A stretch of DNA of 41,586 nt from Comamonadaceae bacterium (lineage in GTDB: Bacteria; Pseudomonadota; Gammaproteobacteria; Burkholderiales; Burkholderiaceae_C), in NCBI GenBank assembly GCA_027486755.1, contig JAIXOM010000039.1:1-41586 (forward strand), given 5' to 3'. Under the pieces are notes generated by a model that made no database searches, was not told the origin of the DNA, and saw only the letters and a list, made by a program, of their open reading frames with translations. The position numbers were made by a program, and so were the translations under genes. Shown one piece after another: positions 24,401 to 31,903 of the stretch (position 1 is its first letter; each line of letters opens with the position of its first letter).

Positions 24401-27089
24401 CACAGGCAGCAGCACCAGCAGCCCCGCCCAGGTCGACAGCAATGGCAACTGGACCTGGACGCCCAGCGCCGACCTGAGCGAAGGCCCGCAGAGTTTCACC
24501 GCCACCGCCCTCGACCCTGCGGGCAACAGCAGCACCCGCAACGTCGATCTGACCCTCATTGACGCATCGACCTGGGCCGCCGCCCTCGCCGACGACCTGG
24601 ATACCCTTGAAAAAGGCACAGGCAAGGTCAAGGCCGGTGACAACAAGCTCAACATCGCAGAGTTCGCCAAAGGCTTGACCGCGACCATCACGCTGGCGCG
24701 CCAGCCCAGCCGCGAGCTTGTGGTCGACGATTTACAGCTCACGGGCGACGCACAGATCAAAACCGGCTCGCTCATCAAAACCAGCGCAACCAGCTATACC
24801 GTGGTGCTGGAGGCCAAGGCCGCTAACAACAGCGGCAGCCTGAGCTTCAAGCTCAAAGACAGCCTGAACAACACCGACGCCTTCACCGATCTTGCTGGCA
24901 ACAAATTTATCGGCTCTCCCACTGCCTTGAGTCGCACCTTTGACACCCAGAGTCCGACCACAACGCTCTCGCGCAGCTGGGGTGACACCGCCAGCGACAG
25001 CGTACTGAGCATCAGCGAGAACACGGCCGGCATCAGCTATAGCCTGAGCTTCAATGAAGCGCTGGGCGTGGCGCCAACACAGAGCGACTTCACCATCACC
25101 AACGGCACGATCCGCGCCAACTCATTCGCCGTCAACAGCCAGACCAACAGCTACAGCTTTGTGGTCGACCCCACGTCCAGCAGCAGCGGACAGGTGCAGG
25201 TACAGCTCAAGGCCGCGGCCGCTGATCTGCTCAGGGATGTGGCTGGCAACCCGCTCGACCCAGCCTCACTGATGAGCAGCGCGCTGCAATTTGCGCCAGC
25301 CAGCTTTGACCTGCAAGCGCCCAGCCTGAGCGCAGGCCTGGCCGAAGCTAGCAACACCGGCCCCAAGAACGATACCGTCACCAGCACACGCAAACCCACG
25401 CTATCGGGCAGCACCGATCCGGGCAATACCGTCACCATCAAACCCACAGGCAGCAACAGCAGCCCCGCCCAGGTCGACAGCAATGGCAACTGGACCTGGA
25501 CCCCCAGCGCCGACCTGAGCGAAGGCCCACAGAGTTTTACCGCAACTGCAGTCGACCCAGCGGGCAACAGCGTCACCCGCAATGTGGATCTGACCATCAT
25601 TTACACATCAACTTGGGCCGCCACACTCGCCGACAACCTGAGTGCCCTAGAGGCCGGCACAGGCAACGTCAAGCCAGGCGACAACAAGCTCAACATCGCC
25701 GAGTTCGCAAACGGCTTGACTGCGACCATCACGTTGGCGCGCGACCCCAGCCGGGCCTTGAGCCTCAACGACCTGACGGTCAGTGGCAACGCAAAATTTA
25801 AAGATGGCTCCTTCACCGCCGTCGATGCCAAAACCTACACGGTCGTGCTTGAGCAGTCGAGCAGCTCAAATAGCGGCAGCTTCACCCTCGGCCTGCTGAC
25901 GCCGGCCGACCTGACTGACAAGGCCGGCAACACATTCACCGGGGCCAATCCGGCGCTGACACGCAGCTACGACACGGTTCGCCCCAAGATGAGCAGCCTC
26001 TCCGGAAGTTGGACCGACACCAAAGCGGACAGCGTGGTCAATTTGGCAGAAAGTACCAATGGCATCACCTACACCGCCCGTCTGGACGAGGCACTGGATG
26101 CGGATCTGACCTTGAGCAATTTCTCCGTCACAGGGGGTATCGCCCGCGCCAGTTCATTTTCTAAAAACGCCCAGGACAACAGCTACAGCTTCATCGTTGA
26201 TCCCACGCCCAATACCACCGGCCAAGTTCAGGTGCAACTCAAGAGTACGCCGGTGATCAAAGACGTGGCCGGCAATCCCCTGGACCCAGCATCAACCACC
26301 AGTGCTGCGAACATCAGCTACGACCTGGTGCCACCGGCATTGACGGTCGGAAATCCGGTTGGCAGCACCCAGACCATCGCAGGAAATGCAGACGCATTGG
26401 TGCCCTATTCGGTCAGCGGGCAGAGCAGCTTAACGGCCAGCATACTCGGACAGAATCTGGTGGCCGACGCCACCGGGATCAAGCTGCCGGCGGCAAACGT
26501 CAACAACCTCGCAGAGGGTTACTACACCATCACCGTGACCGCCACCGACACTGCTGGCAACACCAGCGTGGCCTACCAAGTGCTCAAGCTCAACCGCAAC
26601 ACCTTGGCCGACGATTTCTGGACCACCGGCTCTACACCGCCGGCAGGCGATACCAACAACCAGCTGTACATCAACCGGGCCGGCTCGCAGACATTTACCG
26701 GGGGTGGCGGGGCCGACACCTATTTCTGGCTCAAGAAAGATGCGGGAATCGCTGGTCAGGCCAGTGTCGATACGATCACGGACTTCAGCTTGGGCGGTGG
26801 CGGCAATCGCGATGTCCTCAACATTGCAGACCTGCTGGGCACTGCCACCGGAAATAGCCTGGCCAACCTCGGTGGCTTCATCCGCGCCCAAGCCTGGGAC
26901 AGTGATGGCAACGGCATCAGCGAATCGACCCGCCTTCTGATCAGCAGCCTGGGCAGCTTCCAAGCGGGCCAGGCGGACACCGCGGCCTTCAACACGGCCG
27001 ACCAGGTCATTTTGCTGCAAGGCCTACAAACCACGGTAGACACGCTCGACAGCAACAACCAACTGGTCTGGAAAGCCTTCTGGGCCTGA
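21474..27089 (+). CDS. Giant Ig-repeat adhesin, type I secretion substrate
   Basis: A 1871-residue surface protein. Residues ~30-130 resemble the BapA-prefix domain (RRRGKDLLIHIEDYKPDQID, then IVENFYEL). Residues ~150-240 are an Ala/Gly linker. Four Ig-like supra-units begin at about residues 250, 596, 941 and 1289 (spacing 345-348). Each has a GPKxDTVT...RKPTLxG / GNWTWTP module, a KLNIAEFAxGLTATxTLAR module and a NGTxRANSF...FVVDP module. A different Ig-like domain follows at ~1620. From ~1728 a C-terminal type I secretion target has TFTGGGGADTYFW, DTITDF and RDVLNIADLL. There is no classical signal peptide, as expected for type I export. The exporter genes are not in the window. Confidence 0.92.
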   Translation: MNSKTYKLSILTPSSEEPTASADGSRAGVSPPTSVMHLLPAGRIATLRVPAVAGARYMVTEDESGRAPQQIHARRRGKDLLIHIEDYKPDQIDLIVENFYELPSGGFAGVAEDNLAYPFIPSTAELSDEIVALADGMAISQVLGSGPVGLLGGLGAAGGAAAGAGAAAAAGGAAAAAAAGGAAAAGAAGGAAAAGGAAGGGLGLGALGAGGLAAAAAGGGGGGGTSTGTGTGGNPSTPAADNAGPLSVKLTDATNSGPKEDTVTNVRKPTLTGTTQPGNTVSIKSPDGTTSPAQVDAQGNWTWTPTSDLPEGDSPIVVTASNSAGTTVRNVNVGIYSTPWGASLTDNLDAIEKGTGDVKPGDSKLNIAEFASGLTATFTLAREPSQPLTADDLLITGDAQIKAGSQLTKIDNKTYTAVLEAKAANNAGSFSVKLKDGLTNSASFTDLAGNNFTGVSPVLTRSFDTVRPAMTLARSWSDTNSDGNISSSESSAGISYSATFSEALSSPLALSDFSVTNGTVRANSFVINSQTNSYSFVVDPTPSSTGQLQVKVNAASATSIKDIAGNPLDPAALTADKLQFAGVPFDLRGPSLTVGLTDPTNSGPKSDTVTNVRKPTLTGTTQPGNVVTVKLPDGTTSPAQVDAQGNWTWTPAADLPEGNQPIQVIASNSTGIVIRDVTVGIFNSTWTATLADNLSALEAGTGKVKPGDNKLNIAEFANGLTATITLARQPSRELVVDDFQLAGDAQIKANSLVKTSATSYTVVLEAKAANNNGSLSFKLKDSLNNTDTFTDLAGNKFTGSATALARSFDTQRPSTTLARSWDDTNNDKVLSNSENTAGISYSASFNEALSLAPTQADFTVTNGTIRANSFAVNSQTNSYSFVVDPTPSSSGQVQVQLKAAAADLLRDMAGNPLDPASLLSSALQFAPASFDLQAPSLSAGLADASNTGPKNDTVTSTRKPTLSGSTDLGNTVTIKPTGSSTSSPAQVDSNGNWTWTPSADLSEGPQSFTATALDPAGNSSTRNVDLTLIDASTWAAALADDLDTLEKGTGKVKAGDNKLNIAEFAKGLTATITLARQPSRELVVDDLQLTGDAQIKTGSLIKTSATSYTVVLEAKAANNSGSLSFKLKDSLNNTDAFTDLAGNKFIGSPTALSRTFDTQSPTTTLSRSWGDTASDSVLSISENTAGISYSLSFNEALGVAPTQSDFTITNGTIRANSFAVNSQTNSYSFVVDPTSSSSGQVQVQLKAAAADLLRDVAGNPLDPASLMSSALQFAPASFDLQAPSLSAGLAEASNTGPKNDTVTSTRKPTLSGSTDPGNTVTIKPTGSNSSPAQVDSNGNWTWTPSADLSEGPQSFTATAVDPAGNSVTRNVDLTIIYTSTWAATLADNLSALEAGTGNVKPGDNKLNIAEFANGLTATITLARDPSRALSLNDLTVSGNAKFKDGSFTAVDAKTYTVVLEQSSSSNSGSFTLGLLTPADLTDKAGNTFTGANPALTRSYDTVRPKMSSLSGSWTDTKADSVVNLAESTNGITYTARLDEALDADLTLSNFSVTGGIARASSFSKNAQDNSYSFIVDPTPNTTGQVQVQLKSTPVIKDVAGNPLDPASTTSAANISYDLVPPALTVGNPVGSTQTIAGNADALVPYSVSGQSSLTASILGQNLVADATGIKLPAANVNNLAEGYYTITVTATDTAGNTSVAYQVLKLNRNTLADDFWTTGSTPPAGDTNNQLYINRAGSQTFTGGGGADTYFWLKKDAGIAGQASVDTITDFSLGGGGNRDVLNIADLLGTATGNSLANLGGFIRAQAWDSDGNGISESTRLLISSLGSFQAGQADTAAFNTADQVILLQGLQTTVDTLDSNNQLVWKAFWA
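21972..22052. repeat. 27-bp tandem repeat in the adhesin Ala/Gly linker
   Basis: Three tandem units of 27 bases (21972-21998, 21999-22025, 22026-22052) start GCGGCCGCTGCTGGTGGGG. The first two are identical and the third diverges at a few bases. The unit is nine codons, so changes in copy number keep the frame and only alter linker length. Confidence 0.85.
22221..26330. repeat. Four ~1.04-kb coding repeats in the adhesin gene
   Basis: Units start near 22221, 23259, 24294 and 25338. Units 3 and 4 are nearly identical over long stretches (compare 24085-24265 with 25117-25297), while units 1 and 2 resemble each other more in the GPK...WTWTP module. This pattern points to stepwise duplication or gene conversion of whole units. 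Confidence 0.85.
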
Positions 27090-27182
27090 TCTAGGCGCTC
27101 GCGCCGCCGCACTGTGGCTCGCCAGCCGGGCCTGATCCTGCTGAGCTAGCCTCAGACGGCGAAGCCTAGTTACAGTTCGGTG

Positions 27183-27617
27183 ATGAACTCAGCGCGCGTC
27201 CCCCGCTTGCGGCTACAGATGGTCGCGTTCCGAGGCCTGCTCTACTCGGTAGGACTGGCCCTGAGCATCCTGGGCCTGGGCGGCCTGGGTTTCTGGCTGC
27301 TCGACCCCGGCGTCAAAACCCTGAGCGACGGCCTGTGGCTGGCCTTCACCACCGCAGCGACAGTAGGCTATGGCGATCTCGTGCCCAGCACTCACGCGTC
27401 AAGAGCGTTTGCGGTGCTGGTCGTGCTAGTGGGGCTGGCGGTGCTTTCACTGGTGACCGCGTCGGTGGCCGCTATCTTCGTTGAGACCGAGGAACGCGAG
27501 ATCGAGCGTGAGCTCTTACTGGAGCTGCGCAGGCTGCACCAGGAAGTGCGCTCGCTGCACGAAGAGGTGCGACTGCTCAAGAAGCTGCCGCCTCTGCCGG
27601 ATGTGGGCACCGGCTGA
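27183..27617 (+). CDS. Small two-TM potassium channel
   Basis: A 144-residue inner-membrane protein. TM1 is about residues 15-37 (GLLYSVGLALSILGLGGLGF). A pore loop follows with the K+ selectivity filter TVGYGD near residues 60-65, then TM2 (AFAVLVVLVGLAVLSLVTAS). A charged helix (EEREIERELLLELRRLHQEV, then RSLHEEVRLLKKL) is likely a coiled coil that assembles the tetramer. It has no RCK or cyclic-nucleotide domain, so it is a minimal KcsA-like channel. The ATG at 27183 is taken over the adjacent GTG at 27180. Confidence 0.92.
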   Translation: MNSARVPRLRLQMVAFRGLLYSVGLALSILGLGGLGFWLLDPGVKTLSDGLWLAFTTAATVGYGDLVPSTHASRAFAVLVVLVGLAVLSLVTASVAAIFVETEEREIERELLLELRRLHQEVRSLHEEVRLLKKLPPLPDVGTG

Positions 27618-27638
27618 GGCGGCCCGCGGACCTCAGCC
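27612..27638. terminator. Inverted repeat spanning two convergent stop codons
   Basis: GGCTGAGG (27612-27619) and CCTCAGCC (27631-27638) form a perfect 8-bp stem with an 11-base loop. The arms contain the stop codons of the K+ channel (+) and of the PcaC-like gene (-). It could act as a bidirectional terminator, although no T-run follows. Confidence 0.4.
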
Positions 27639-28037
27639 CTGCGGTCCGTCCACCACCTCGGCCGCCGTGCGAAACGCATCGACCGCCGTCGGCACACCGC
27701 AATAAATCGCCGCATGCAGCAGCAACTCCTGCAGCTCCTGAGGCGTCACACCGTTGTTGAGCGCGCCGCGCACATGGCCCTTGAGCTCATGCTGCTTACC
27801 CAGGGCGGTGAGCATAGCCACCGTGATCATGCTGCGGGTCTTGAGGTCCAAGCCCGGTCGCTGCCAGACGTCGCCCCAGGCCTTGGCGGTGATGTGATCC
27901 TGAATCGGTTCTGAAAATGCGCTGGCCGCCCCCAGGGCGCGGGCCACATAGGCCTCGCCCATGACTTTTTTACGCAGCGGCAGGCCGCGGTCATAGGCCG
28001 GGCCCTTGCCCGTGGCGTTTTCGTGCTGGTCTGACAT
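27633..28037 (-). CDS. Carboxymuconolactone decarboxylase family protein (PcaC-like)
   Basis: A 134-residue protein of the CMD/AhpD fold, matching PcaC in length and in GLPLRKKVMGEAYV, ITAKAWGDVWQRPGLDLKTR, MLTALGKQHELKGHVRGAL and the closing LLHAAIYCGVPTAVDAFRTA. PcaC decarboxylates 4-carboxymuconolactone in the beta-ketoadipate pathway. The rest of the pca genes are absent here, so the substrate may differ. It is divergent from an AhpD-like gene of the same superfamily. Confidence 0.88.
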   Translation of the reverse strand: MSDQHENATGKGPAYDRGLPLRKKVMGEAYVARALGAASAFSEPIQDHITAKAWGDVWQRPGLDLKTRSMITVAMLTALGKQHELKGHVRGALNNGVTPQELQELLLHAAIYCGVPTAVDAFRTAAEVVDGPQG

Positions 28038-28127
28038 CGGGGGCTCCTGAAGTTAATCGACGCCCTAGCATAGCGGGACTGCGGCGGCTGGCCTTTATGA
28101 TCACGAACAAACCCGAGGCCACAGACC

Positions 28128-28703
28128 ATGAACCGCTACCCCCACCCAGCCCTGCCCGACTTGCCTGAAGACATCCGCACCCGCATCCTCGAGGTGCAGG
28201 AAAAGGCCGGTTTCATCCCCAATGTCTTTCTGGCCCTGGCCCGCAGGCCGGCCGAATGGCGGGCGTTTTTCGCCTACCACGACGCGCTCATGCTCAAGGA
28301 AGACGGCCACCTCAGCAAGGGCGAGCGCGAGATGATCGTCACCGCCACCAGCGCGGCCAACGAGTGCCTGTACTGCGTAGTGGCCCATGGCGCCATTTTG
28401 CGCATCTATGAAAAAAAGCCGCTCATAGCCGACCAGGTGGCCGTGAACTACCGTAAGGCCGACATCAGCCCAAGGCAAAAAGCCATCCTGGATTTTGCGA
28501 TGAAGGTCTGCCTGCGCTCACACGAGATAGACGACACCGACTTCGCGACCCTGCAGGCCCATGGCCTGGACGACGAAGACGCCTGGGACATCGCCGCCAT
28601 CACCGCCTTCTTCGGCCTTTCAAACCGCATGGCCAGCTTCTCGGGCATGATGCCCAACCCCGAGTTCTACCTCATGGGTCGGGTACCGAAAGTCAAAAGC
28701 TGA
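28128..28703 (+). CDS. AhpD-like peroxidase-related protein
   Basis: A 191-residue protein of the carboxymuconolactone-decarboxylase/AhpD superfamily, peroxidase-related branch. The redox motif is ECLYCVVAHG (Cys-x2-Cys-x3-His) near residue 79. It is preceded by LSKGEREMIVTATSAAN and followed by NYRKADISPRQKAILDFAMK and ITAFFGLSNRMA. It would act as a thiol-dependent peroxidase or alkylhydroperoxidase in the cytoplasm. The divergent PcaC-like neighbour is of the same superfamily and may share the promoter region 28038-28127. Confidence 0.88.
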   Translation: MNRYPHPALPDLPEDIRTRILEVQEKAGFIPNVFLALARRPAEWRAFFAYHDALMLKEDGHLSKGEREMIVTATSAANECLYCVVAHGAILRIYEKKPLIADQVAVNYRKADISPRQKAILDFAMKVCLRSHEIDDTDFATLQAHGLDDEDAWDIAAITAFFGLSNRMASFSGMMPNPEFYLMGRVPKVKS

Positions 28704-28862
28704 GACTGGCGGCTTACGGCCTGAATCGCCCATCCGTGCGCTCTGCTCGGCTGCGCCTTGAAGCATTCGACGCTTGATCAAAGGCCGCCTCTGCATTCTT
28801 GTCCGGGGCAGCTCCTACAAGGGCCTGGGTAGCGACCGGTGCATCGGGCCTAGCTCCGCGGC
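28704..28862. other. Intergenic region, left part
   Basis: No gene is seen. A weak match to the REP head (AGCTCCTACAAGGG near 28810-28824) may be a decayed repeat. Confidence 0.35.
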
Positions 28863-29111
28863 TGTCCCCCGCCTCGGCTAGCGCCTCGGCTCCTCCTTGA
28901 TGCCGCTGCGCCAGGCCCGACGCACCGGCCGAGGGTTAACGCTGCGAAGGCTGTGATCTAGAGCTCTGATTGACGGCAAGCATGGTGACCAAAGCCGACG
29001 CAGGAGTCCTCTGCGCAGCGAGCGGAGCCCTTGAAAGACCAAAGGGCGTGCGGGTGGGCGCTGCGAAGCGAGGTAAAGGAGGAGCCGAGGCGCTAGCCGA
29101 GGCGGGGGACA
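28863..29111. repeat. Perfect 36-bp inverted repeat
   Basis: Bases 28863-28898 and 29076-29111 are exact reverse complements, 177 bases apart. Each arm contains two GCCGAGGC-type octamers around GCTA. Apparent minus-strand reading frames across this block (about 130-140 codons, very rich in Arg, Pro and Ser) are probably non-coding. Confidence 0.93.
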
Positions 29112-29141
29112 CGAGCGGCGCAGTGCCCACCCGTGCGCCCT
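29043..29141. repeat. 23-bp hairpin interleaved with the 36-bp inverted repeat
   Basis: Arms 29043-29065 and 29119-29141 pair over 23 positions. Three positions are G-U on the + strand and the rest are Watson-Crick. The loop 29066-29118 contains the right arm of the 36-bp inverted repeat, so the two pairings compete or form a pseudoknot. Confidence 0.8.
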
Positions 29142-29178
29142 GCTCCATAGCGCCCTGAATATGGCTGTGCCTGACCAA

Positions 29179-29213
29179 GCGCCGCATCGCCGCGAGGGCG
29201 CGGCTCCCACACC
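29179..29213. repeat. REP-type element, family 2
   Basis: This 35-base sequence (GCGCCGCATCGCCGCGAGGG, then CGCGGCTCCCACACC) recurs exactly at 38071-38105 and 38186-38220. Read in reverse it starts with a GTGGGAG head followed by a GCCGCGCCCTCGCGGC hairpin, the architecture of REP sequences. Confidence 0.85.
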
Positions 29214-29294
29214 CTGACCAAACACCCCGACCAAACACACAGCCCGCAGATGGCCCTCGGGCCACAGCGCCATCAGCCATCAAGCGCGTCAGAC

Positions 29295-29717
29295 TCAGGC
29301 CGTGACGAGTTCGCGCAACCAGTCGGGCAGTTCGATGGCTTTTTGGCGGGGAAAGTCCACCCACATGGTGGTGGCGCCGCCGGCGGCGTAAATCACGCCC
29401 GCATCGTCGCTGCGCTCCATCGTGACCCAGGTCTCAAAAGTGGTGCGCGCCGGGTCGCTGGCGTACATCTTCAGGCGCACGGTGCCGGGGTACTCGATCT
29501 GCTTGTAGAAGTTGCAGAAGGCATTGACGATGACGATGCCCTCCTTGGCCGGGCCCGGCACCTGCCCCAGGGTGTAGAGCCAATCGATGCGCGCCGTTTC
29601 AAAGTACCGGAAATAGCTGGTGTTGTTCAGATGCCCCATGGCGTCCAGGTCACCCCAGCGGATGGGCATCTCCATTTCGTAGACCTTCTTTTTCTTCTCG
29701 GGAATCGCTATCTTCAT
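29295..29717 (-). CDS. Acyl-CoA thioesterase, 4HBT hotdog family
   Basis: A 140-residue single-hotdog protein. The active-site stretch RWGDLDAMGHLNNTSYFRYF, with the Asp and the GHLNN motif, places it in the 4-hydroxybenzoyl-CoA thioesterase/YbgC group that hydrolyses acyl-CoAs. The ATG at 29717 has GGAGGGG just upstream on the minus strand. The open frame to 29774 is not needed. It is divergent from the ETF:ubiquinone oxidoreductase gene, which fits a fatty-acid or amino-acid oxidation setting. Confidence 0.9.
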   Translation of the reverse strand: MKIAIPEKKKKVYEMEMPIRWGDLDAMGHLNNTSYFRYFETARIDWLYTLGQVPGPAKEGIVIVNAFCNFYKQIEYPGTVRLKMYASDPARTTFETWVTMERSDDAGVIYAAGGATTMWVDFPRQKAIELPDWLRELVTA

Positions 29718-29867
29718 GGCCCCTCCTGCATCAGCCCTGTCGCCGGATGGATACTGGCTTTCAGTGCACTGCACCGCATTGCATAAAATCCTTGCTCGGC
29801 GCGTAAAGCTGCCTCAAGCCTTTAGCGCGCCCTCACCCCCGACGACGATTATCACGGAGAGCTTCAC

Positions 29868-31553
29868 ATGACCCCCCAAGAGATCCTGGCCCAATTTGGA
29901 CCACGCGAGGCCATGGAGTACGACGTGGTGGTTGTGGGTGCTGGCCCCGCCGGCCTGGCCACCGCCATACGCATCAAGCAACTGGCGCAAGAGAAAAACC
30001 AGGAAGTCTCGGTGGTGGTGCTGGAAAAAGGCTCAGAGCCAGGCGCCCACATTTTGTCTGGCGCGGTGATGGACCCAATTGCTCTCAATGAGCTGATCCC
30101 CAACTGGAAGGAACTCGGCGCGCCGCTCAATCAGCCGGTGACCGGCGACGACCTGCTGGTGCTGTCGGAGACCGGCGCGCAGCGCACACCCGACTGGCTG
30201 ATGCCGCGCAACTTTCACAACGAGGGCTGCTACGTCATCTCCCTGTCCACTCTGGTCAAGTGGCTGGCGACCCAAGCCGAAGGCCTGGGCGTAGAGATAT
30301 TCCCCGGCTTTGCCGCCGCCGAGGTGCTTTACAACGATGACGGATCGGTCAAGGGCGTGGCCACCGGTAACCTAGGCATAGGCAAGGACGGTGAGCCCAC
30401 CGACAACTTCCAGCTCGGTATGGAGCTGCACGCCAAGTACACCGTGTTCTCAGAAGGCGCGCGTGGCCACCTCGGCAAGCAATTGCTGAGCAAATTTAAG
30501 CTCACCGAAGGCAAGGACCCGCAGACCTATGCCATCGGCATCAAGGAGTTGTGGGAGATCCCGGCCGAGCAGGCCAAGCCCGGCCTGGTGGTGCACACCG
30601 CCGGCTGGCCTTTGAATGACGACGCTTTTGGCGGCGGCTTCCTCTATCACCTTGCAGGTAACCAGGTCACGCTGGGCTATGTCATCGGCCTGGACTACGC
30701 CAACCCCTGGATGAGCCCGTTTGAGGAAATGCAGCGCTGGAAGACGCACCCCAGCATCCGCGCGCACATCGAAGGCGGCAAGCGCATCGGCTACGGCGCC
30801 CGGGCGCTCAACAACGGCACGCCCCAGGCCCTGCCCAAAACCGTGTTCCCGGGCGGCGCGCTGGTCGGCTGCGATGCGGGCTTTCTGAACGCGGCGCGCA
30901 TCAAGGGCAGCCACGCCGCCATCAAGAGCGGCATGCTCTGCGGCGAGGCGGCTTTTGAAGCGGTGGCCGCAGGCCGCAGCAGCGACGTTCTCACGGGCTT
31001 CGAAGAAAAATTCAAGGCCAGCTGGCTGTACGAAGAGCTGTGGACCTACCGCAATTTCAAGAACTGGTTCAAAAAGAGCCCGCTGGTGGGCAAGCTCATG
31101 ACCGGCATTGAGCACTGGTTGCTGCCCAAGGTGGGCGTGCAAAGCCCGCCGTGGACCATACACAACAGCAGTGCCGACCACGGCAAGCTGCGCCCGGCCG
31201 CCGAAATGCCGCAGATCAGCTATCCCAAGCCCGATGGCAAGCTCAGCTTTGACCGGCTCTCCAGCGTGTTCATCAGCAACACCAACCACGAAGAAAACCA
31301 GCCGGCGCACCTGACGCTCAAGGACTCTAGCGTGCCGGTGGCCACCAACCTGGCCAAGTACGCCGGGCCTGAAGGGCGCTACTGCCCGGCCGGCGTCTAC
31401 GAGTACGTCAAGACCGACGCGGGCACTGATCGGCTACAGATCAACGCGCAAAACTGCGTGCATTGCAAGACCTGTGACATCAAGGACCCCACGCAAAACA
31501 TCGTCTGGGTCACGCCCGAAGGCGGTGGCGGGCCGAACTACGTGGGCATGTAA
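29868..31553 (+). CDS. Electron transfer flavoprotein:ubiquinone oxidoreductase
   Basis: A 561-residue membrane-associated flavoprotein, full length for ETF-QO. It passes electrons from ETF (acyl-CoA and amino-acid dehydrogenases) to ubiquinone. FAD binding is seen in VVVVGAGPAGLATAIRIK (~residues 20-37) and later GCDAGFLNAARIKGSHAAIK. The ubiquinone-binding/dehydrogenase core includes GGGFLYHLAGNQVTLGYVIG. The C-terminal 4Fe-4S cluster uses cysteines in YCPAGVYEY and NCVHCKTCDIKDPTQNI. A GGAG ribosome-binding site precedes the ATG. The etfAB genes are not in the window. Confidence 0.97.
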   Translation: MTPQEILAQFGPREAMEYDVVVVGAGPAGLATAIRIKQLAQEKNQEVSVVVLEKGSEPGAHILSGAVMDPIALNELIPNWKELGAPLNQPVTGDDLLVLSETGAQRTPDWLMPRNFHNEGCYVISLSTLVKWLATQAEGLGVEIFPGFAAAEVLYNDDGSVKGVATGNLGIGKDGEPTDNFQLGMELHAKYTVFSEGARGHLGKQLLSKFKLTEGKDPQTYAIGIKELWEIPAEQAKPGLVVHTAGWPLNDDAFGGGFLYHLAGNQVTLGYVIGLDYANPWMSPFEEMQRWKTHPSIRAHIEGGKRIGYGARALNNGTPQALPKTVFPGGALVGCDAGFLNAARIKGSHAAIKSGMLCGEAAFEAVAAGRSSDVLTGFEEKFKASWLYEELWTYRNFKNWFKKSPLVGKLMTGIEHWLLPKVGVQSPPWTIHNSSADHGKLRPAAEMPQISYPKPDGKLSFDRLSSVFISNTNHEENQPAHLTLKDSSVPVATNLAKYAGPEGRYCPAGVYEYVKTDAGTDRLQINAQNCVHCKTCDIKDPTQNIVWVTPEGGGGPNYVGM

Positions 31554-31570
31554 GCCCTTTCGGCAGCAAG

Positions 31571-31685
31571 CTCCCTCCCCATCTGGGGGAGGGCTGGGGT
31601 GGGGGCATCGAGACGCACGGTCTTTCCACACGCGATGCACCGCGTGCCCTCACCCCCGCCCTCTCCCAGGGGGAGAGGGAGCAAG
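31571..31685. repeat. Inverted pair of family 1 palindromic repeats (R3 and R4)
   Basis: R3 (31571-31608) has the same order as R1: a CTCCCTCCCC/GGGGGAGGG-type hairpin followed by GCTGGGGTGGGGGCAT. R4 (31645-31685) is the same element reversed. Together they form a REPIN-like inverted pair ~40 bases apart after the ETF-QO stop. Confidence 0.8.
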
Positions 31686-31861
31686 AAGGAAGCATCGTAC
31701 CGAGGACGGCGCTCCCACAGGCCCATCGGCATCTCCCAAAGAGTGCCCCTGGGGCTGCCTGACTACACGGCGAATCGCCCTAGGCTGACACCACGGCCAG
31801 CACAAGCGCGCCAAGATGGCGCCATGTTCTTACCAGCCGGCAACGCAGTCCCTTCGCACTT
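31686..31861. other. Intergenic region before the polysaccharide locus
   Basis: No gene, RNA or clear promoter motif is recognised. GGCGCTCCCACAGG near 31710-31723 is a partial REP-like scrap. The promoter of the flippase operon must lie here or just downstream. Confidence 0.4.
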
Positions 31862-31903
31862 GTGTGCCCGGCATGCCCCTCGGGCCTCGGGCCCCCGCGT
31901 CAG

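Noticed and set aside
28878..29364. Two minus-strand frames of 131 and 142 codons in the 28.7-29.3 kb gap
   Set aside because: Very Arg/Pro/Ser-rich, overlapping each other in different frames, and built on inverted-repeat and REP sequence; treated as non-coding.
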